A stretch of DNA of 64,000 bases from Ahrensia sp. R2A130 (lineage in GTDB: Bacteria > Pseudomonadota > Alphaproteobacteria > Rhizobiales > Rhizobiaceae), in the NCBI RefSeq assembly GCF_000179775.1, contig NZ_AEEB01000022.1:1-64000 (forward strand), written 5' to 3'. This document shows positions 35,077-45,168 of the stretch, piece after piece (position 1 is the stretch's first letter; every line of letters starts with the position of its first letter). A model generated the notes under the pieces. It did not search any database. It was given only the letters and a program-made list of their open reading frames with translations, and had not been told where the DNA came from. The position numbers and the translations under genes were made by a program.

Positions 35077-36081
35077 CTATTGTGCCACGCCCTCGATAGC
35101 GCGGAACGACGGTGTCGCGATGCGCCCTGTGGGCTGCTGATAGGCAACAGCGCCGGCTGCTACCGCTGGCGTTCCCGCGGTTCCGGGCGCGGCCAACACC
35201 GCTCGGCACTGGCGCGGCAATTGCGCTAAAGTAATCTGGCGCTTTGGCTTGCGCGGTTTCGGCTTCACACCAGGCTTTGGCTTACGGCGCGGGCCGTATG
35301 CAACCTTGAACCAATAATCCATCGTGGCCTTATCGCAGCCCATGGATGGCACCCGACGCTGTGGCTTGCAGCCTGTGGAACCAGCTGGGCAGCCGATACG
35401 AATGTGAAAGTGATAATGGTGGCCGAACTGCGCCCGCACTTTCTTGAGCCATGCTGGCCGGTCTGGGTTCTGGCGGCACAATTCCTGCTTGATGGTGGGA
35501 TGCACGAAAATACGCTCAACATTGCGGTAGCGCGCAGCGGTACGAATGATACCGGCATGAGCGCTGGTGAAGCGCTTTTTGTCGAGCTTTTGATTGGTCA
35601 GCTTGCCGTTTCGACTGGCCAGCATGGACGTAGCCGAAATGTTCTCGCGTTCCTTGTTGGACAGGCGACGGTTCGGCATGGGTGTCAGCCAGACATCAGC
35701 ATCGAGACCGGCCTGGTGGGAGGCGTGACCGGACGTCATTGGCCCACCGCGCGGCTGCGTAAGATCGCCGACAAGCAGACCGTTCCAACCGACTTTCTTT
35801 CCATCGACGGAAAGCTGTTCAACTAATGAGATGAGTTCAGGATGCGCCCAATGACGGTTGCGCGAAAGACGCATGGCCTGCCAGTTCGGCCCGTTGTCAG
35901 CGAGTTTTTCGGCACCTGCGACACAGCCCTTGGCGTAGGATCCATAAACGGCAGGCGTCATTTTTGCGCCATCGCGCTTTGCGCCAAACAGGTTTTTAGC
36001 GGGCGTCGCGCCGTAAGCTACGCTGGTGAGAGCCAGCGGCACGGCCAGCGCACCTGAGATCAAAATCTTGAATTGGACCAT
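35077..36081 (-). CDS. mepA: Penicillin-insensitive murein endopeptidase
   Basis: A 334-residue exported LAS-type metallopeptidase with an N-terminal signal peptide (ISGALAVPLALTSVAYGA). The metal site is seen in SGHASHQAGLDADVW (HxxxxxxD) and in the HYHFHIRIGCP segment. MepA cleaves D-Ala-meso-DAP cross-links in peptidoglycan. Paired cysteines in the C-terminal region suggest disulfides. A proline/lysine-rich stretch (RRKPKPGVKPKPRKPKRQ) near the end is a likely flexible wall-binding tail. Confidence 0.94.
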   Translation of the reverse strand: MVQFKILISGALAVPLALTSVAYGATPAKNLFGAKRDGAKMTPAVYGSYAKGCVAGAEKLADNGPNWQAMRLSRNRHWAHPELISLVEQLSVDGKKVGWNGLLVGDLTQPRGGPMTSGHASHQAGLDADVWLTPMPNRRLSNKERENISATSMLASRNGKLTNQKLDKKRFTSAHAGIIRTAARYRNVERIFVHPTIKQELCRQNPDRPAWLKKVRAQFGHHYHFHIRIGCPAGSTGCKPQRRVPSMGCDKATMDYWFKVAYGPRRKPKPGVKPKPRKPKRQITLAQLPRQCRAVLAAPGTAGTPAVAAGAVAYQQPTGRIATPSFRAIEGVAQ

Positions 36082-36204
36082 CGAAATGTTTCCCCCGAAA
36101 CAACTGCTTCGGTTCGAACATTACGATGAATGCGACAGCAATGCGACGCCCCTCACAACAAGAGGCGTCGCTGAGTCATATCTGCATCAATGGGTGCGGG
36201 ACAC

Positions 36205-36843
36205 TTATTTTCCAGGTTGTGGAACGACACGCAGATACGGGCGCACTTCGTTCCAACCATCTGGGAACAGCTCTTTGGCATCTTCATTGGAGACGGCTGG
36301 CACGATGATGACATCTTCGCCCTGCTGCCAGTTCACAGGTGTTGCCACCTTATGCTTCGCGGTGAGCTGCAGCGAGTCGATGACGCGGATGATCTCGTCG
36401 AAATTACGGCCCGTGGACGCGGGGTATTGCAGCGACATTTTGATTTTCTTGTCCGGCCCGATCACGTAAACGGAACGCACCGTCATGGTGTCGGAGGCGT
36501 TTGGGTGGATCATGCCGTAAAGGTCAGCCACGGTGCGATCATCGGCAATCAGCGGAAAATTCAGCGCGGTGCCCTGAGTGTCTTCGATGTCTGCGGCCCA
36601 ACCGGCATGCTCTTCCAATTTGTCGACGGAGAGGCCAAACACGACCACGTTACGCTCGTCGAACTTGTCCTTCAGTTTAGCTGTATAGCCCAACTCGGTG
36701 GTACAAACCGGTGTGTAATTCTTGGGGTGCGAAAACAACACGGCCCATTTTCCGTCGATGGCTTCGTGAAAATTGATTTCGCCTTCGGTGGTCTGGGCAG
36801 TGAAATCCGGCGCTTCATCGCCGATCAGCAGAGCTTTGGTCAT
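36205..36843 (-). CDS. 1-Cys peroxiredoxin (Prx6 type)
   Basis: A 212-residue peroxiredoxin with peroxidatic Cys47 in TPVCTTELG, preceded by the Prx6-type FSHPKNY. The C-terminal domain (RVIDSLQLTAKHKVATPVNW, PYLRVVPQP) is typical of the Prx6 group, and no resolving Cys is seen in the usual place. It reduces hydrogen peroxide and organic hydroperoxides. It lies alone between mepA and pheT on the minus strand. Confidence 0.95.
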   Translation of the reverse strand: MTKALLIGDEAPDFTAQTTEGEINFHEAIDGKWAVLFSHPKNYTPVCTTELGYTAKLKDKFDERNVVVFGLSVDKLEEHAGWAADIEDTQGTALNFPLIADDRTVADLYGMIHPNASDTMTVRSVYVIGPDKKIKMSLQYPASTGRNFDEIIRVIDSLQLTAKHKVATPVNWQQGEDVIIVPAVSNEDAKELFPDGWNEVRPYLRVVPQPGK

Positions 36844-36908
36844 GGGGCAATCCTCGTTGTTTGTGTTGGATTATAGATAGGAACCAACTGTCACCTTCGC
36901 CAGAAATA

Positions 36909-36932
36909 CCGTTCGCCTTAAGCGACGAACGG
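36909..36932 (-). terminator. Possible terminator after pheT
   Basis: A perfect 7-bp stem CCGTTCG / CGAACGG with a ten-base loop lies 15 bp after the pheT stop. The following bases (TATTTCTGG) are only mildly T-rich, so strength is uncertain. Confidence 0.45.
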
Positions 36933-36946
36933 AGAAATTTTCTGCC

Positions 36947-39367
36947 CTAGCCTCGCAAGGAACCACCGGTGGTCTTCTCAACGTTGGCCACCACCTTACC
37001 AGCCACCGCATCGATTTCCTCATCGGTAAGGCTGGTGGCTGCAGGCTGCATGGTCACTTCGATTGCGAGCGACTTCTTGTCAGCACCAAGGCTCGCGTCC
37101 TCGAACAGGTCGAAGATTTTCACATCGGTGATGAGCTTCTTGTCTGCTCCCTGTGCGGCACGCAGCACCGCGGTGGCCTGCACGTCACGATCCAAGACGA
37201 AAGCAAAATCGCGCTTTACCGCCTGCATTGGCGAAAGATGCAACGCACCCTTTGAGCGGGTACCCTTGCGGCGCGGCTCCGGCACGGCATCCATGAAAAT
37301 CTCGAAACCGCACAACGGTCCGGTCACGTCCATGGCTTCCAACGTCATGGGGTGGAACTCGCCAAAATAGCCGAGCACGACCTTGGGGCCAAGCTTCAGC
37401 GTGCCACTGCGGCCCGGGTGCATCCAGTCAGGCCCACCGGCTTCGATCTGCACCTTCGACGGGTCCATACCGCAAGCAGCGATAACGGCCAGCGCATCGG
37501 CCTTAGCGTCGAACACGCCCACTGCATCCGTATTGCCCTGCCAATCACGACCGGTTGCTTCCAGCTTCGCTGTGCCACGGCGAATACCGGACGCTGCGCG
37601 ATGCTGGTCGGCGACTTCGACACCACGATAAACGTGCGACACTTCGAAGATAGCCAGATCACCGACGCCCCTCGCAACATTGCGACCAGCAGCGGCCAGC
37701 AGGCTGGGCAAAAGGCTGGGGCGCATATGGGACATATCGGAGGCGATAGGGTTCGCCAGTTCCAACGCATCATCGCCACCGCCGAACAGTTCCGCCTGCG
37801 CTTTGGAGATGAACGAGTAGCAAACCGCTTCGCTCATGCCCCGCGTCGCCAGTGTGCGCTTGGCCAGACGTGTTCGAATTTGCGGTGTGGTCAATACACG
37901 CTCACCGACAGAAGCCAGCGCAGGCAGCGGCTGCGGCTCGATATTATCGACACCGTGCATCCGCATCAGCTCTTCCACGATATCGGCCTTGCCGTGCACA
38001 TCCGGACGTGTGCCAGGAACGCCGATGGTCAACGTGTCGCCGATACCACCGACGGTGAAACCAAGACGTTCCAACGTGGCTTTCGCCGTATCGCCATCGA
38101 CGTCGATGGACGTTAGACGTTTCGTTTCCGACAGTGGGAATTCGATCACCAGATCAGGCGTCGGCACTTCACCAGCGATGACCGCTTTCGACGGTTCACC
38201 ACCGCAAAGCTCCATCACCATGGCGGTGCCTAGATCGAGACCAGCTTCCATGAACTGCGGATCGACACCGCGTTCAAAACGATAGCGCGCATCGGTGATG
38301 ATGCCGAGGTCGCGACCCGTGCGGGCAACCGTCAGAGGGTCCCACAAGGCAGATTCCACCAGCACATTCACAGTCGTTTCAGTGCAGCCGGATTCCTCAC
38401 CACCCATGATACCAGCCAGCGATTCCGGCCCGTTATCATCAGCGATCACATAATGCTTTGCAGTCGGCGTGTATTCCTTGCCGTCGAGACCAAGCATCGT
38501 CTCTTCACCGGTGGCAGGGCGAACCACAAGTCTGCCCTTCACCTTGTCAGCATCGAACACATGCAGCGGGCGACCGCGGTCGAAGGTGATGTAGTTGGTC
38601 ACATCCACCAGCGCGGAAATCGGACGCAGACCGATGGCCTTCAACCGCTGCTGCATCCATTTCGGTGACGGCCCGTTCTTCACGCCACGCACAAGGCGCA
38701 GGCCGAAAGCCGGACAGAAATCGCCAGCCGTCGACAGATCGACAGAGACAGGGCAATCGCCCTGCCCTTCGATGGCCGGTACAGCAGGCGTTTTTACCGT
38801 GCCCATTCCACTGGCAGCAAGATCACGCGCGATGCCGGACACGCCGAGCGCATCAGGCCGGTTGGGCGTGATGCCGATTTCGATCACCGGATCGTTCAAC
38901 CCTGCGTAATCCGCGAATGACGAGCCTACGGGCGCATCAGCCAGCACAGTTTCCGGCAAGTCGATGATGCCGTCATGTTCTTCGGAAAGCTCCAGCTCGC
39001 GCTCGGAACACATCATGCCGAAACTCTCGACACCACGAATGTTGCCGACACCTAACGTAACATCGATACCCGGCACGTAAGTGCCAGGTCCGGCAAACGC
39101 ACCAACCAGCCCAGCCCGTGCATTCGGCGCACCGCACACAACTTGCAACGGATCAGCCGCGCCAATATCGACGGACAACACTTGCAGCTTGTCAGCATCA
39201 GGGTGCGGTGCCGCGGACAGCACCTTGGCAATTGTGAACGGCTGATAGGACGAGCGGTCATCGACCGCCTCGACTTCAAGCCCGATCATCGTCAACCGCT
39301 CGACGATCTCGTCCAGTGTGGCATCGGTCTCAAGGTGATCCTTGAGCCAGGACAGGGTGAATTTCAT
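36947..39367 (-). CDS. pheT: Phenylalanyl-tRNA synthetase beta subunit
   Basis: An 806-residue beta subunit with the expected order: N-terminal tRNA-binding domain ([20 protein letters not shown]), B3/4 editing region, B5 domain, catalytic-like core and C-terminal ferredoxin-fold anticodon domain ([20 protein letters not shown]). It charges tRNA-Phe together with PheS. The start overlaps by ATGA the small membrane-protein gene that separates it from pheS, so translation is probably coupled through that gene. Confidence 0.97.
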   Translation of the reverse strand: MKFTLSWLKDHLETDATLDEIVERLTMIGLEVEAVDDRSSYQPFTIAKVLSAAPHPDADKLQVLSVDIGAADPLQVVCGAPNARAGLVGAFAGPGTYVPGIDVTLGVGNIRGVESFGMMCSERELELSEEHDGIIDLPETVLADAPVGSSFADYAGLNDPVIEIGITPNRPDALGVSGIARDLAASGMGTVKTPAVPAIEGQGDCPVSVDLSTAGDFCPAFGLRLVRGVKNGPSPKWMQQRLKAIGLRPISALVDVTNYITFDRGRPLHVFDADKVKGRLVVRPATGEETMLGLDGKEYTPTAKHYVIADDNGPESLAGIMGGEESGCTETTVNVLVESALWDPLTVARTGRDLGIITDARYRFERGVDPQFMEAGLDLGTAMVMELCGGEPSKAVIAGEVPTPDLVIEFPLSETKRLTSIDVDGDTAKATLERLGFTVGGIGDTLTIGVPGTRPDVHGKADIVEELMRMHGVDNIEPQPLPALASVGERVLTTPQIRTRLAKRTLATRGMSEAVCYSFISKAQAELFGGGDDALELANPIASDMSHMRPSLLPSLLAAAGRNVARGVGDLAIFEVSHVYRGVEVADQHRAASGIRRGTAKLEATGRDWQGNTDAVGVFDAKADALAVIAACGMDPSKVQIEAGGPDWMHPGRSGTLKLGPKVVLGYFGEFHPMTLEAMDVTGPLCGFEIFMDAVPEPRRKGTRSKGALHLSPMQAVKRDFAFVLDRDVQATAVLRAAQGADKKLITDVKIFDLFEDASLGADKKSLAIEVTMQPAATSLTDEEIDAVAGKVVANVEKTTGGSLRG

Positions 39368-39933
39368 GACGAAGCCTCCAAGGCAATCTCAACAATGAGC
39401 TGCGCCACAAATGCGAAACCCAGTATGAAGAAAATTAAAGCAGTGACATTGAATGCATTGCCAAAATTTCTGTTAGTCCAAAACCTTACTTCCTTAGCCT
39501 GAACCTCCGAGCATTTCACGGAAGACACAAAACCAGCGCGCCTGTTAATATAGACACTGTCTATGATGACCAATTCCCCCGGAGATATGTACGGAATACA
39601 AACCACTTCATCGCCACCTGAGATGGATTTTATCTCATGTTCTCGTGGCTCCCAAACTCGAATACTGTTGGGTTTTGTAGAGAAAACAAACTCGACATTC
39701 GTTGCGGGCTTTCTTCCAGTATTCTGTAGATAATGCTTTACGCAAAAAATTTCAGTATCGGCATCGTCATGCTGAATGAAGTTCAAACTGTTGTTGGCTT
39801 GACCCCATATTAATTTAACCCGGGCTCGGAAAAGCCAATAAATAAAACCGAGAAAAAGGGTGACGGCCACGGAGAGAATTTGAGCGTGTATCGGTTCAAA
39901 AAATCCCCATAGGCTATCTAAGACTTCTAGCAT
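39364..39933 (-). CDS. Membrane protein gene wedged between pheS and pheT
   Basis: A 189-residue protein of no family I recognise. Hydrophobic segments lie near residues 18-36 and 164-184; the middle is a soluble, beta-rich domain with several aromatic residues and Cys. It starts on the A of the pheS stop (TGATG) and its stop overlaps the pheT start (ATGA), so it is fully embedded in the operon. The DNA is visibly more AT-rich than either neighbour, and codons such as ATA, AAA and TTT are common, which suggests a later arrival. Confidence 0.8.
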   Translation of the reverse strand: MLEVLDSLWGFFEPIHAQILSVAVTLFLGFIYWLFRARVKLIWGQANNSLNFIQHDDADTEIFCVKHYLQNTGRKPATNVEFVFSTKPNSIRVWEPREHEIKSISGGDEVVCIPYISPGELVIIDSVYINRRAGFVSSVKCSEVQAKEVRFWTNRNFGNAFNVTALIFFILGFAFVAQLIVEIALEASS

Positions 39934-41024
39934 CACGCACTCAACCCACCGAACAATGTTGGCATGTCCAGTGGGCGGAAGCCGTAATGGTCGATCCAGC
40001 GTTGGTCGGCTTCGAAGAAGGGGCGCAGGTCGGGCATGCCGTATTTCAGCATGGCGATGCGGTCGATACCGATGCCCCATGCGAAGCCTTGATACTCGTC
40101 AGGGTCCAATCCACCGGCGCGCAACACGTTGGGGTGCACCATGCCGGAGCCGAGAATTTCCATCCAGTCATCGCCTTCGCCGAACTTCACTTCGGCACCT
40201 GACCGGTCGCACTGAATGTCGACTTCCAGCGATGGTTCGGTGAACGGGAAGAAGGACGGGCGGAAGCGCATATTCACGTCATCCACCTCGAAAAACGTGC
40301 GGCAGAATTCCTGCAGCGTCCATTTCAGGTTCGCGATGTTGGCAGTTTTGTCGATCACCAAACCTTCGAGCTGATGGAACATGGCGGAGTGCGTTGCGTC
40401 GGAGTCCTGACGATACGTCTTGCCGGGAATGACGATGCGGATGGGCGGCTGTTGCTTTTCCATGGTGCGGATTTGCACGGGCGACGTGTGGGTTCGCAGC
40501 ACGCGGCGCTCGCCGTTCTCGTCCGGGTTGAAGAAGAATGTGTCGTGCATTTCGCGGGCCGGATGGCCTTCGGGAAAATTCAGCGCTGTGAAGTTGTAAT
40601 AATCGGTCTCGATGTCCGGCCCTTCGGCAACGGCGAAACCCATATCGGCGAAGATCGCGGTGATCTCATCCATCACCTGCGTAATCGGATGAATGCGCCC
40701 GCGCTCTTGCGGTCCGGCCTGCACGGGCAAGGTCACATCGACCCGCTCCGAAACCAGCCGCGCTTCGATAGCCGCACGTTTCAACTCTTCATGGCGCGAG
40801 GCAATCGCATCACCCACGCGGTTTTTTAGGCCGTTGAGCGCTGGGCCCATGACCTTGCGTTGCTCGGCATCCATACCGCCAAGCTGCTTCATCTGGGCGG
40901 AGACAGTGCCTTTTTTGCCTAGTGTTCCCACCCGCACACCTTCCAGTGTGTCGAGATCGGATGCGGCGGTGATGTCGGCCAGCGAGCGCTCTTCCAGCGT
41001 CTCCAGTTCCGTCATATCGGTCAT
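39933..41024 (-). CDS. pheS: Phenylalanyl-tRNA synthetase alpha subunit
   Basis: A 363-residue alpha subunit with the N-terminal coiled coil and the class II catalytic core: motif 2 region [30 protein letters not shown], and motif 3 [20 protein letters not shown]. It binds phenylalanine and ATP. The stop overlaps the start of an inserted membrane-protein gene instead of pheT. It lies 86 bp after rplT with a hairpin between. Confidence 0.97.
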   Translation of the reverse strand: MTDMTELETLEERSLADITAASDLDTLEGVRVGTLGKKGTVSAQMKQLGGMDAEQRKVMGPALNGLKNRVGDAIASRHEELKRAAIEARLVSERVDVTLPVQAGPQERGRIHPITQVMDEITAIFADMGFAVAEGPDIETDYYNFTALNFPEGHPAREMHDTFFFNPDENGERRVLRTHTSPVQIRTMEKQQPPIRIVIPGKTYRQDSDATHSAMFHQLEGLVIDKTANIANLKWTLQEFCRTFFEVDDVNMRFRPSFFPFTEPSLEVDIQCDRSGAEVKFGEGDDWMEILGSGMVHPNVLRAGGLDPDEYQGFAWGIGIDRIAMLKYGMPDLRPFFEADQRWIDHYGFRPLDMPTLFGGLSA

Positions 41025-41047
41025 GAGATCTTTGTCCTCAAAACGAG

Positions 41048-41080
41048 AAAGCCCGTGTCAGCGTTTGCTGCCACGGGCTT
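41048..41080 (-). terminator. Hairpin between rplT and pheS
   Basis: On the minus strand AAGCCCGTG...CACGGGCTT forms a 9-bp stem with an inner GCAGC/GCTG extension, followed by TTTCTCGTTTT. It could end rplT transcripts, or act as an attenuator in read-through to pheS. I saw no clear Phe-rich leader peptide. Confidence 0.75.
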
Positions 41081-41110
41081 CCCAAAATTACGTCAGTTCG
41101 GAAAACGCGG

Positions 41111-41515
41111 TCAGCTTTTGACGGCGGCTTCAAATGCGTTCGGCGTGGTGTCCTTGAGATATTCCAGCGCTTTCTTCGCTGCGGCAACAACGGCTGCAAA
41201 CGCCTCGGGCTGATTGATCGCCATGTCGGACAGGTTTTTACGATCCACCTCGATGCCGGCTTTGGTCATGCCGTCGATCAGGCGGGAATATGTCAGGCCG
41301 TGCTCACGGGCAGCCGCGTTCAAACGCTGGGTCCACAGCTTGCGGAAATCGCGCTTGCGGGCCTTGCGGTCACGATACTGATACTGTGCAGCTTTTTCGA
41401 CTGCCTGGCGGGCAACCTTGATCTGCGTGCGGCGGGCACCGTAGTAACCCTTGGCTTTTTTGAGAACTTTTTTGTGTTTGGCGTGGGATGTAACGCCCCG
41501 TTTTACGCGTGCCAT
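41111..41515 (-). CDS. rplT: 50S ribosomal protein L20
   Basis: A 134-residue L20 with the highly conserved basic N-terminus ([32 protein letters not shown]) and core [20 protein letters not shown]. It is a primary assembly protein of the large subunit. RBS AGGAGCCAAATC. It follows rpmI by 54 bp. Confidence 0.98.
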   Translation of the reverse strand: MARVKRGVTSHAKHKKVLKKAKGYYGARRTQIKVARQAVEKAAQYQYRDRKARKRDFRKLWTQRLNAAAREHGLTYSRLIDGMTKAGIEVDRKNLSDMAINQPEAFAAVVAAAKKALEYLKDTTPNAFEAAVKS

Positions 41516-41569
41516 GATTTGGCTCCTGAAAATGTGCCTTCGCTTTGGGAAGGCCGGTCGGTCGGTGAA

Positions 41570-41773
41570 TTACTTGGCGATGTACGGCATGAATTTCTTC
41601 ACGATCCGCGTATCCGGCTCGGAAAGAACCATAGTGCCGCGTGCATTACGCAGAAACTTGTTGGATCGCTTGATCATACCGTGCTGTTTACCAGCCTGAC
41701 CCACTTTCAGCTTACCGCTGGCCGTGACCTTGAAGCGTTTTTTAACGCTCGATTTCGTCTTCATCTTGGGCAT
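41570..41773 (-). CDS. rpmI: 50S ribosomal protein L35
   Basis: A 67-residue L35 ([38 protein letters not shown]). The ATG at 41773 follows AAGGAGCGACAA; longer forms are not credible. In many bacteria infC lies directly upstream, but here the next gene is divergent and unrelated, so rpmI-rplT has its own promoter in the 303-bp gap. Confidence 0.97.
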   Translation of the reverse strand: MPKMKTKSSVKKRFKVTASGKLKVGQAGKQHGMIKRSNKFLRNARGTMVLSEPDTRIVKKFMPYIAK

Positions 41774-42076
41774 TTGTCGCTCCTTGATACACATTGGAAA
41801 TTGCCCGATCGAAGCCGGATAAGCCCATATGCGCTTGATTATGGTGTGTGGCAAAAGTGGCCGATGAAGCCGCCATGCCGATGGCCAACTGGAAGTGTTG
41901 TCCCATCTTCGCGCTCAGCGAACAGCCCAGGCATGCCCTGCCCGACCGTCGTGTTGCGCGTGCGTGTTAGACCGTTTGAATGCGTCTGGCAAGCGTATCG
42001 CGACCTTGCAGGCAACCCAGTTGCGGTCTAGCGATCATGCGGTAAACCGCACCCAACCAAACGGCTAGCTTCGCCC
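41774..42076. other. Divergent intergenic region, promoters only
   Basis: This 303-bp stretch separates rpmI (minus) from a binding-protein gene (plus) and must hold both promoters. I see no infC, no RNA gene and no convincing hairpin or repeat in it. Confidence 0.5.
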
Positions 42077-42931
42077 GTGTTTTCACGCCTCGCCATATTG
42101 CTGATGACCATAGTGCTTGCAGCCCCTGCCTTGGCGCAAACTGCACCTTCAGACGCACCGCGCATCCCGAATTTCTGGGACCCGCAGGACAGACTTATCA
42201 AACCCGACGTGCGGGCGCTGCCCCGTATGCGGTTCCTCACGGTAACAGATTTCCCGCCATTCTCTTTTGTAGACGATCAAAAACGGCTCGTAGGTTTCCA
42301 CATCGATCTCGCCCGCGCCATTTGTGCAGAGCTGGAATTGCTGCCGGTCTGCCAGATACAGGCTCTACCGTTCGGCGAGTTGGAAGCAGCTTTGCGCGAT
42401 GGCAAGGGCGATGCCTTGCTTGCGGGCACGGCGATCACGCCCGCAACCCGCCGCAATCTAGATTTTTCCAAACGCTATTTCCGCCTGCCCGCACGGTTCG
42501 TAGGGCGAATCGATACATCACTTCAGGAACCGCTGACGCGGGCACTGTCTGGAAAAACCGTGGCGGTGGTTGCAGGCACCGCACACGCCGCTTTCGCCAA
42601 AGCCACCTTCGACCGCATCAGTCCCCGCGCGTTCCCGACCCTGAACGCCGCATTCGCCGCTCTGAAAGCCGATCAGGTGGACGCGATGTTTGCTGACGGT
42701 TTAGCAACGTCGTTCCTGCTGCAACGCGAAGAAGCAACGGCGGCACCCTGCTGCCGCTTTGTCGGCGGGCCGTATCTGTCGAAACAATATTTCCCCGGCG
42801 AACTGGCCGTGGCGCTACCAAAAGATAACCGCACACTGCGTGATGCCGTCGATTATGCGCTGCGCTCGATCAACGACAAAGGCATCTTCGCAGAACTCTA
42901 CCTGCGCTGGTTTCCGGTCAGTCTGTATTGA
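42077..42931 (+). CDS. Extracellular solute-binding protein, family 3 (amino-acid type)
   Basis: A 284-residue exported protein beginning at GTG, with signal peptide SRLAILLMTIVLAAPALAQ. The family 3 core is seen in LTVTDFPPFSFVDDQKRLVGFHIDLARAICAEL, here noted by its pieces FPPFSF and GFHIDLARAI, then TPATRRNLDFSKRYF and GKTVAVVAGTAHAAF. No permease or ATPase genes adjoin, so it may serve a distant transporter or a sensor. It converges with the MATE gene and overlaps its end by 14 bp. Confidence 0.87.
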   Translation: MFSRLAILLMTIVLAAPALAQTAPSDAPRIPNFWDPQDRLIKPDVRALPRMRFLTVTDFPPFSFVDDQKRLVGFHIDLARAICAELELLPVCQIQALPFGELEAALRDGKGDALLAGTAITPATRRNLDFSKRYFRLPARFVGRIDTSLQEPLTRALSGKTVAVVAGTAHAAFAKATFDRISPRAFPTLNAAFAALKADQVDAMFADGLATSFLLQREEATAAPCCRFVGGPYLSKQYFPGELAVALPKDNRTLRDAVDYALRSINDKGIFAELYLRWFPVSLY

Positions 42932-44249
42932 ACGACTGCGCCCGCCGCACGGGCAATCGCGCATAAAGCGTGATGCCGCGAACGCCAAGAAACACATTCA
43001 GCGCCAACCACAATCCGTGATTTCCCATCAGCGGTACGGCGAACCACCACACGATGAGATAGACGACCAGCGAAAGGATCATCATGTTCCGCATATCGCT
43101 GGACCATGTTGCGCCGATGAAAACACCATCCATCTGAAACGCCACAACACCCACCAGCGCCGTCATGGCGGCCCACGGCAAATAGGTGCGGGCGATTTCA
43201 CGCACGGTCTCGTCGGTGGTCAACATATCGATCAACCACGGCCCGCCTGCGAAAAACGCGAAAGTGGCAAAGCCCGCCAGCACGAAGCCCCAGATCAATG
43301 TCAGCCGAACAGAGCGATCGAAGGCGGGACGGTAATTTGCGCCTAGTGCACGACCGGCGAGCTGTTCGGCGGCGGTGGCAAAACCATCGAGAAAATAACC
43401 GGAGACGAGAAAAAAATTCATCAACACCGCATTGGCAGCCAATGTTTCTTCCCCAAATTTCGCGCCTTGGGTGGTGAAAAACGCAAAAGCAAAAAGCAGG
43501 CAGAACGAGCGGATCATGATGTCACGGTTCACCCCGAACAAGCGCTTCAGCGCTTCGGGGTTGAACAGACGAGCCATACTTGGAAACGCAAATCCGCGCA
43601 TGGAGCGGGCGATTAGAACGAACCCGCAGATGACGGCCAACCCTTCGGCAATGACGGTCGCCCAAGCCACACCTTCAATGCCCCAGCCGAGATGCAGGCC
43701 AAGATAGATCGACAACACGATGTTGGAGCCGTTCAATATGGTTTGCAGGAACAGCGCCACACCGGCCCGCGCCTGCCCCAGCAGCCAGCCAAGCGTGGCA
43801 TAGTTCAGCAGTGTCAGCGGTGCAGAGATAATGCGGATGGTGAAATAATCCTGCACCGCGCCTTCCACGGCGTCCGTGCTTTCCATCGCCCACAAGCCAC
43901 CCGACAAGATCAGCGGCGACAGCAACAGAACCACAAGCCCGATCGCAGCCGACAACGCCATAGCGCGCAGCAGCACGACCCGTTGTTGCTCTTCATCTTC
44001 GGCACCAACCGCCTGAGACACCAGCGCCGTGGTGCTGGCGCGCAGGAAATTGAACGTCGTGAAAACGATGTCGAAAAGGATAGCGCCCAGCGCAAGACCA
44101 CCGAGCAGCGCGGGGTCACCCAACCGCCCAACCACACCTGTATCCACAAGCCCCAACAGCGGGGTGGACAAGAAAGCCAGCGTGGTGGGCCATGCAATCG
44201 ATACCACCTCACGGTGGCCGACATGAAAAGGACGTGCGGTTTTGTTCAC
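42918..44249 (-). CDS. MATE-family efflux transporter (DinF-like)
   Basis: A 443-residue, 12-span multidrug and toxin extrusion protein. It opens with IAWPTTLAFLSTPLLGLVDT, the N-terminal MATE/DinF signature, and the same pseudo-repeat occurs around residue 235 in the second half. It would use sodium or proton gradients to export drugs or metabolites. GTG start at 44249. It ends inside the tail of the convergent binding-protein gene. Confidence 0.92.
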   Translation of the reverse strand: MNKTARPFHVGHREVVSIAWPTTLAFLSTPLLGLVDTGVVGRLGDPALLGGLALGAILFDIVFTTFNFLRASTTALVSQAVGAEDEEQQRVVLLRAMALSAAIGLVVLLLSPLILSGGLWAMESTDAVEGAVQDYFTIRIISAPLTLLNYATLGWLLGQARAGVALFLQTILNGSNIVLSIYLGLHLGWGIEGVAWATVIAEGLAVICGFVLIARSMRGFAFPSMARLFNPEALKRLFGVNRDIMIRSFCLLFAFAFFTTQGAKFGEETLAANAVLMNFFLVSGYFLDGFATAAEQLAGRALGANYRPAFDRSVRLTLIWGFVLAGFATFAFFAGGPWLIDMLTTDETVREIARTYLPWAAMTALVGVVAFQMDGVFIGATWSSDMRNMMILSLVVYLIVWWFAVPLMGNHGLWLALNVFLGVRGITLYARLPVRRAQSFNTD

Positions 44250-44271
44250 GCCCTAGCTTGCCCGAGCAGCG

Positions 44272-44544
44272 TCAGTCGCGCGAGCGAAAGCTGAACAAAC
44301 GGATGATGAAGAAGGCCGGAATGACCACGGCAGCGCCGAGCAACAGATACTCCGCTGAAGACGCCAGCGCATCGAAGCCCAGTTCCCAGATATTGGCGAA
44401 GAAACGGATCACACCGTCCCAGATCACCATGGGCGTCCAACCGAGCGTGCTCATGATGACGCCGACGATCAGCGATGCGATGAAGAGCTTCACCGCCACC
44501 GCTGCGGGTGAACCACCGAGAAACCGAGTGACCGAACCTGACAT
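44272..44544 (-). CDS. Small membrane protein, DUF6460-like
   Basis: A 90-residue protein with two hydrophobic spans (about 18-38 and 62-82) and the motif FLGGSPAAVAVKLFIASLIVG-type start, with LGWTP and a final RLFSFRSRD. It matches my recollection of the DUF6460 family of Hyphomicrobiales; function unknown. The ATG at 44544 has GGAGACG upstream; an earlier TTG is unlikely. Confidence 0.7.
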   Translation of the reverse strand: MSGSVTRFLGGSPAAVAVKLFIASLIVGVIMSTLGWTPMVIWDGVIRFFANIWELGFDALASSAEYLLLGAAVVIPAFFIIRLFSFRSRD

Positions 44545-44637
44545 AGTTTTCGTCTCCAATACGCTCGCGGTGCAAGCTCGACGCCTCTCCGCGGATCGGC
44601 CTGCATGTAGGCAACCGGTTCGTGCCCATCAAGCTGT

Positions 44638-45150
44638 TCATCCAAGCGGCGATTGCTGAACCGTTGCAAAAAACGCGACGACAAGTGCGCCGGTAACAAT
44701 CAAAGTCAGCCACAAGCGCAGTTTTGAAAACCACTGGGGAAAGCCCTGATCCGGCCCTGTGAAAGCGTCCCACGCACCCTGCCCCGCAAAGGCCAGCGCC
44801 TGAATGGCGAAAACATACGGCACAGGAGCCAGAAGGCTGAACCACCCAACCAGCGACGGTACGATGGATAAGACAAGCACACGCGGCGCAACATCTTCAT
44901 TGCGCGTTTGCAGCGCTAGCCCCCAACGGGTGCCGCCAAGAAATGATAAAATTACCGCGCCATAAGTGGCCAAAGCCTGTTGAGCCAAGCTGTACCACGG
45001 ATGGTCATCGGCAAGAATGAACAACGACAAAGCAAGTGCCGCAAAAGGAACGTAACCAGCCAGCGACAACAACCAACCGGCGCGGCTGGTCTGTTCTAGC
45101 GCGTTTGCCGGTGTAGCATCCGGTTTCTGTCTGGGTATCTGAAAGGCCAA
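44638..45150 (-). CDS. DUF3429-family membrane protein
   Basis: A 170-residue protein with about five membrane spans (GWLLSLAGYVPFAALALSLF, ILSFLGGTRWGLAL and others). The FLGGxRWG motif is typical of DUF3429. It appears to start at TTG with GGGAG eleven bases upstream; an internal start would remove the first helix. Function is unknown. It follows the TIGR02186 gene by 18 bp. Confidence 0.8.
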   Translation of the reverse strand: MAFQIPRQKPDATPANALEQTSRAGWLLSLAGYVPFAALALSLFILADDHPWYSLAQQALATYGAVILSFLGGTRWGLALQTRNEDVAPRVLVLSIVPSLVGWFSLLAPVPYVFAIQALAFAGQGAWDAFTGPDQGFPQWFSKLRLWLTLIVTGALVVAFFATVQQSPLG

Positions 45151-45168
45151 GGAAGTAAGGTCTCCCGA

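Noticed and set aside
41300-42031. A 243-codon plus-strand frame across rplT and rpmI
   Set aside because: It is antisense to two certain ribosomal-protein genes; the part beyond them has no recognisable protein features.
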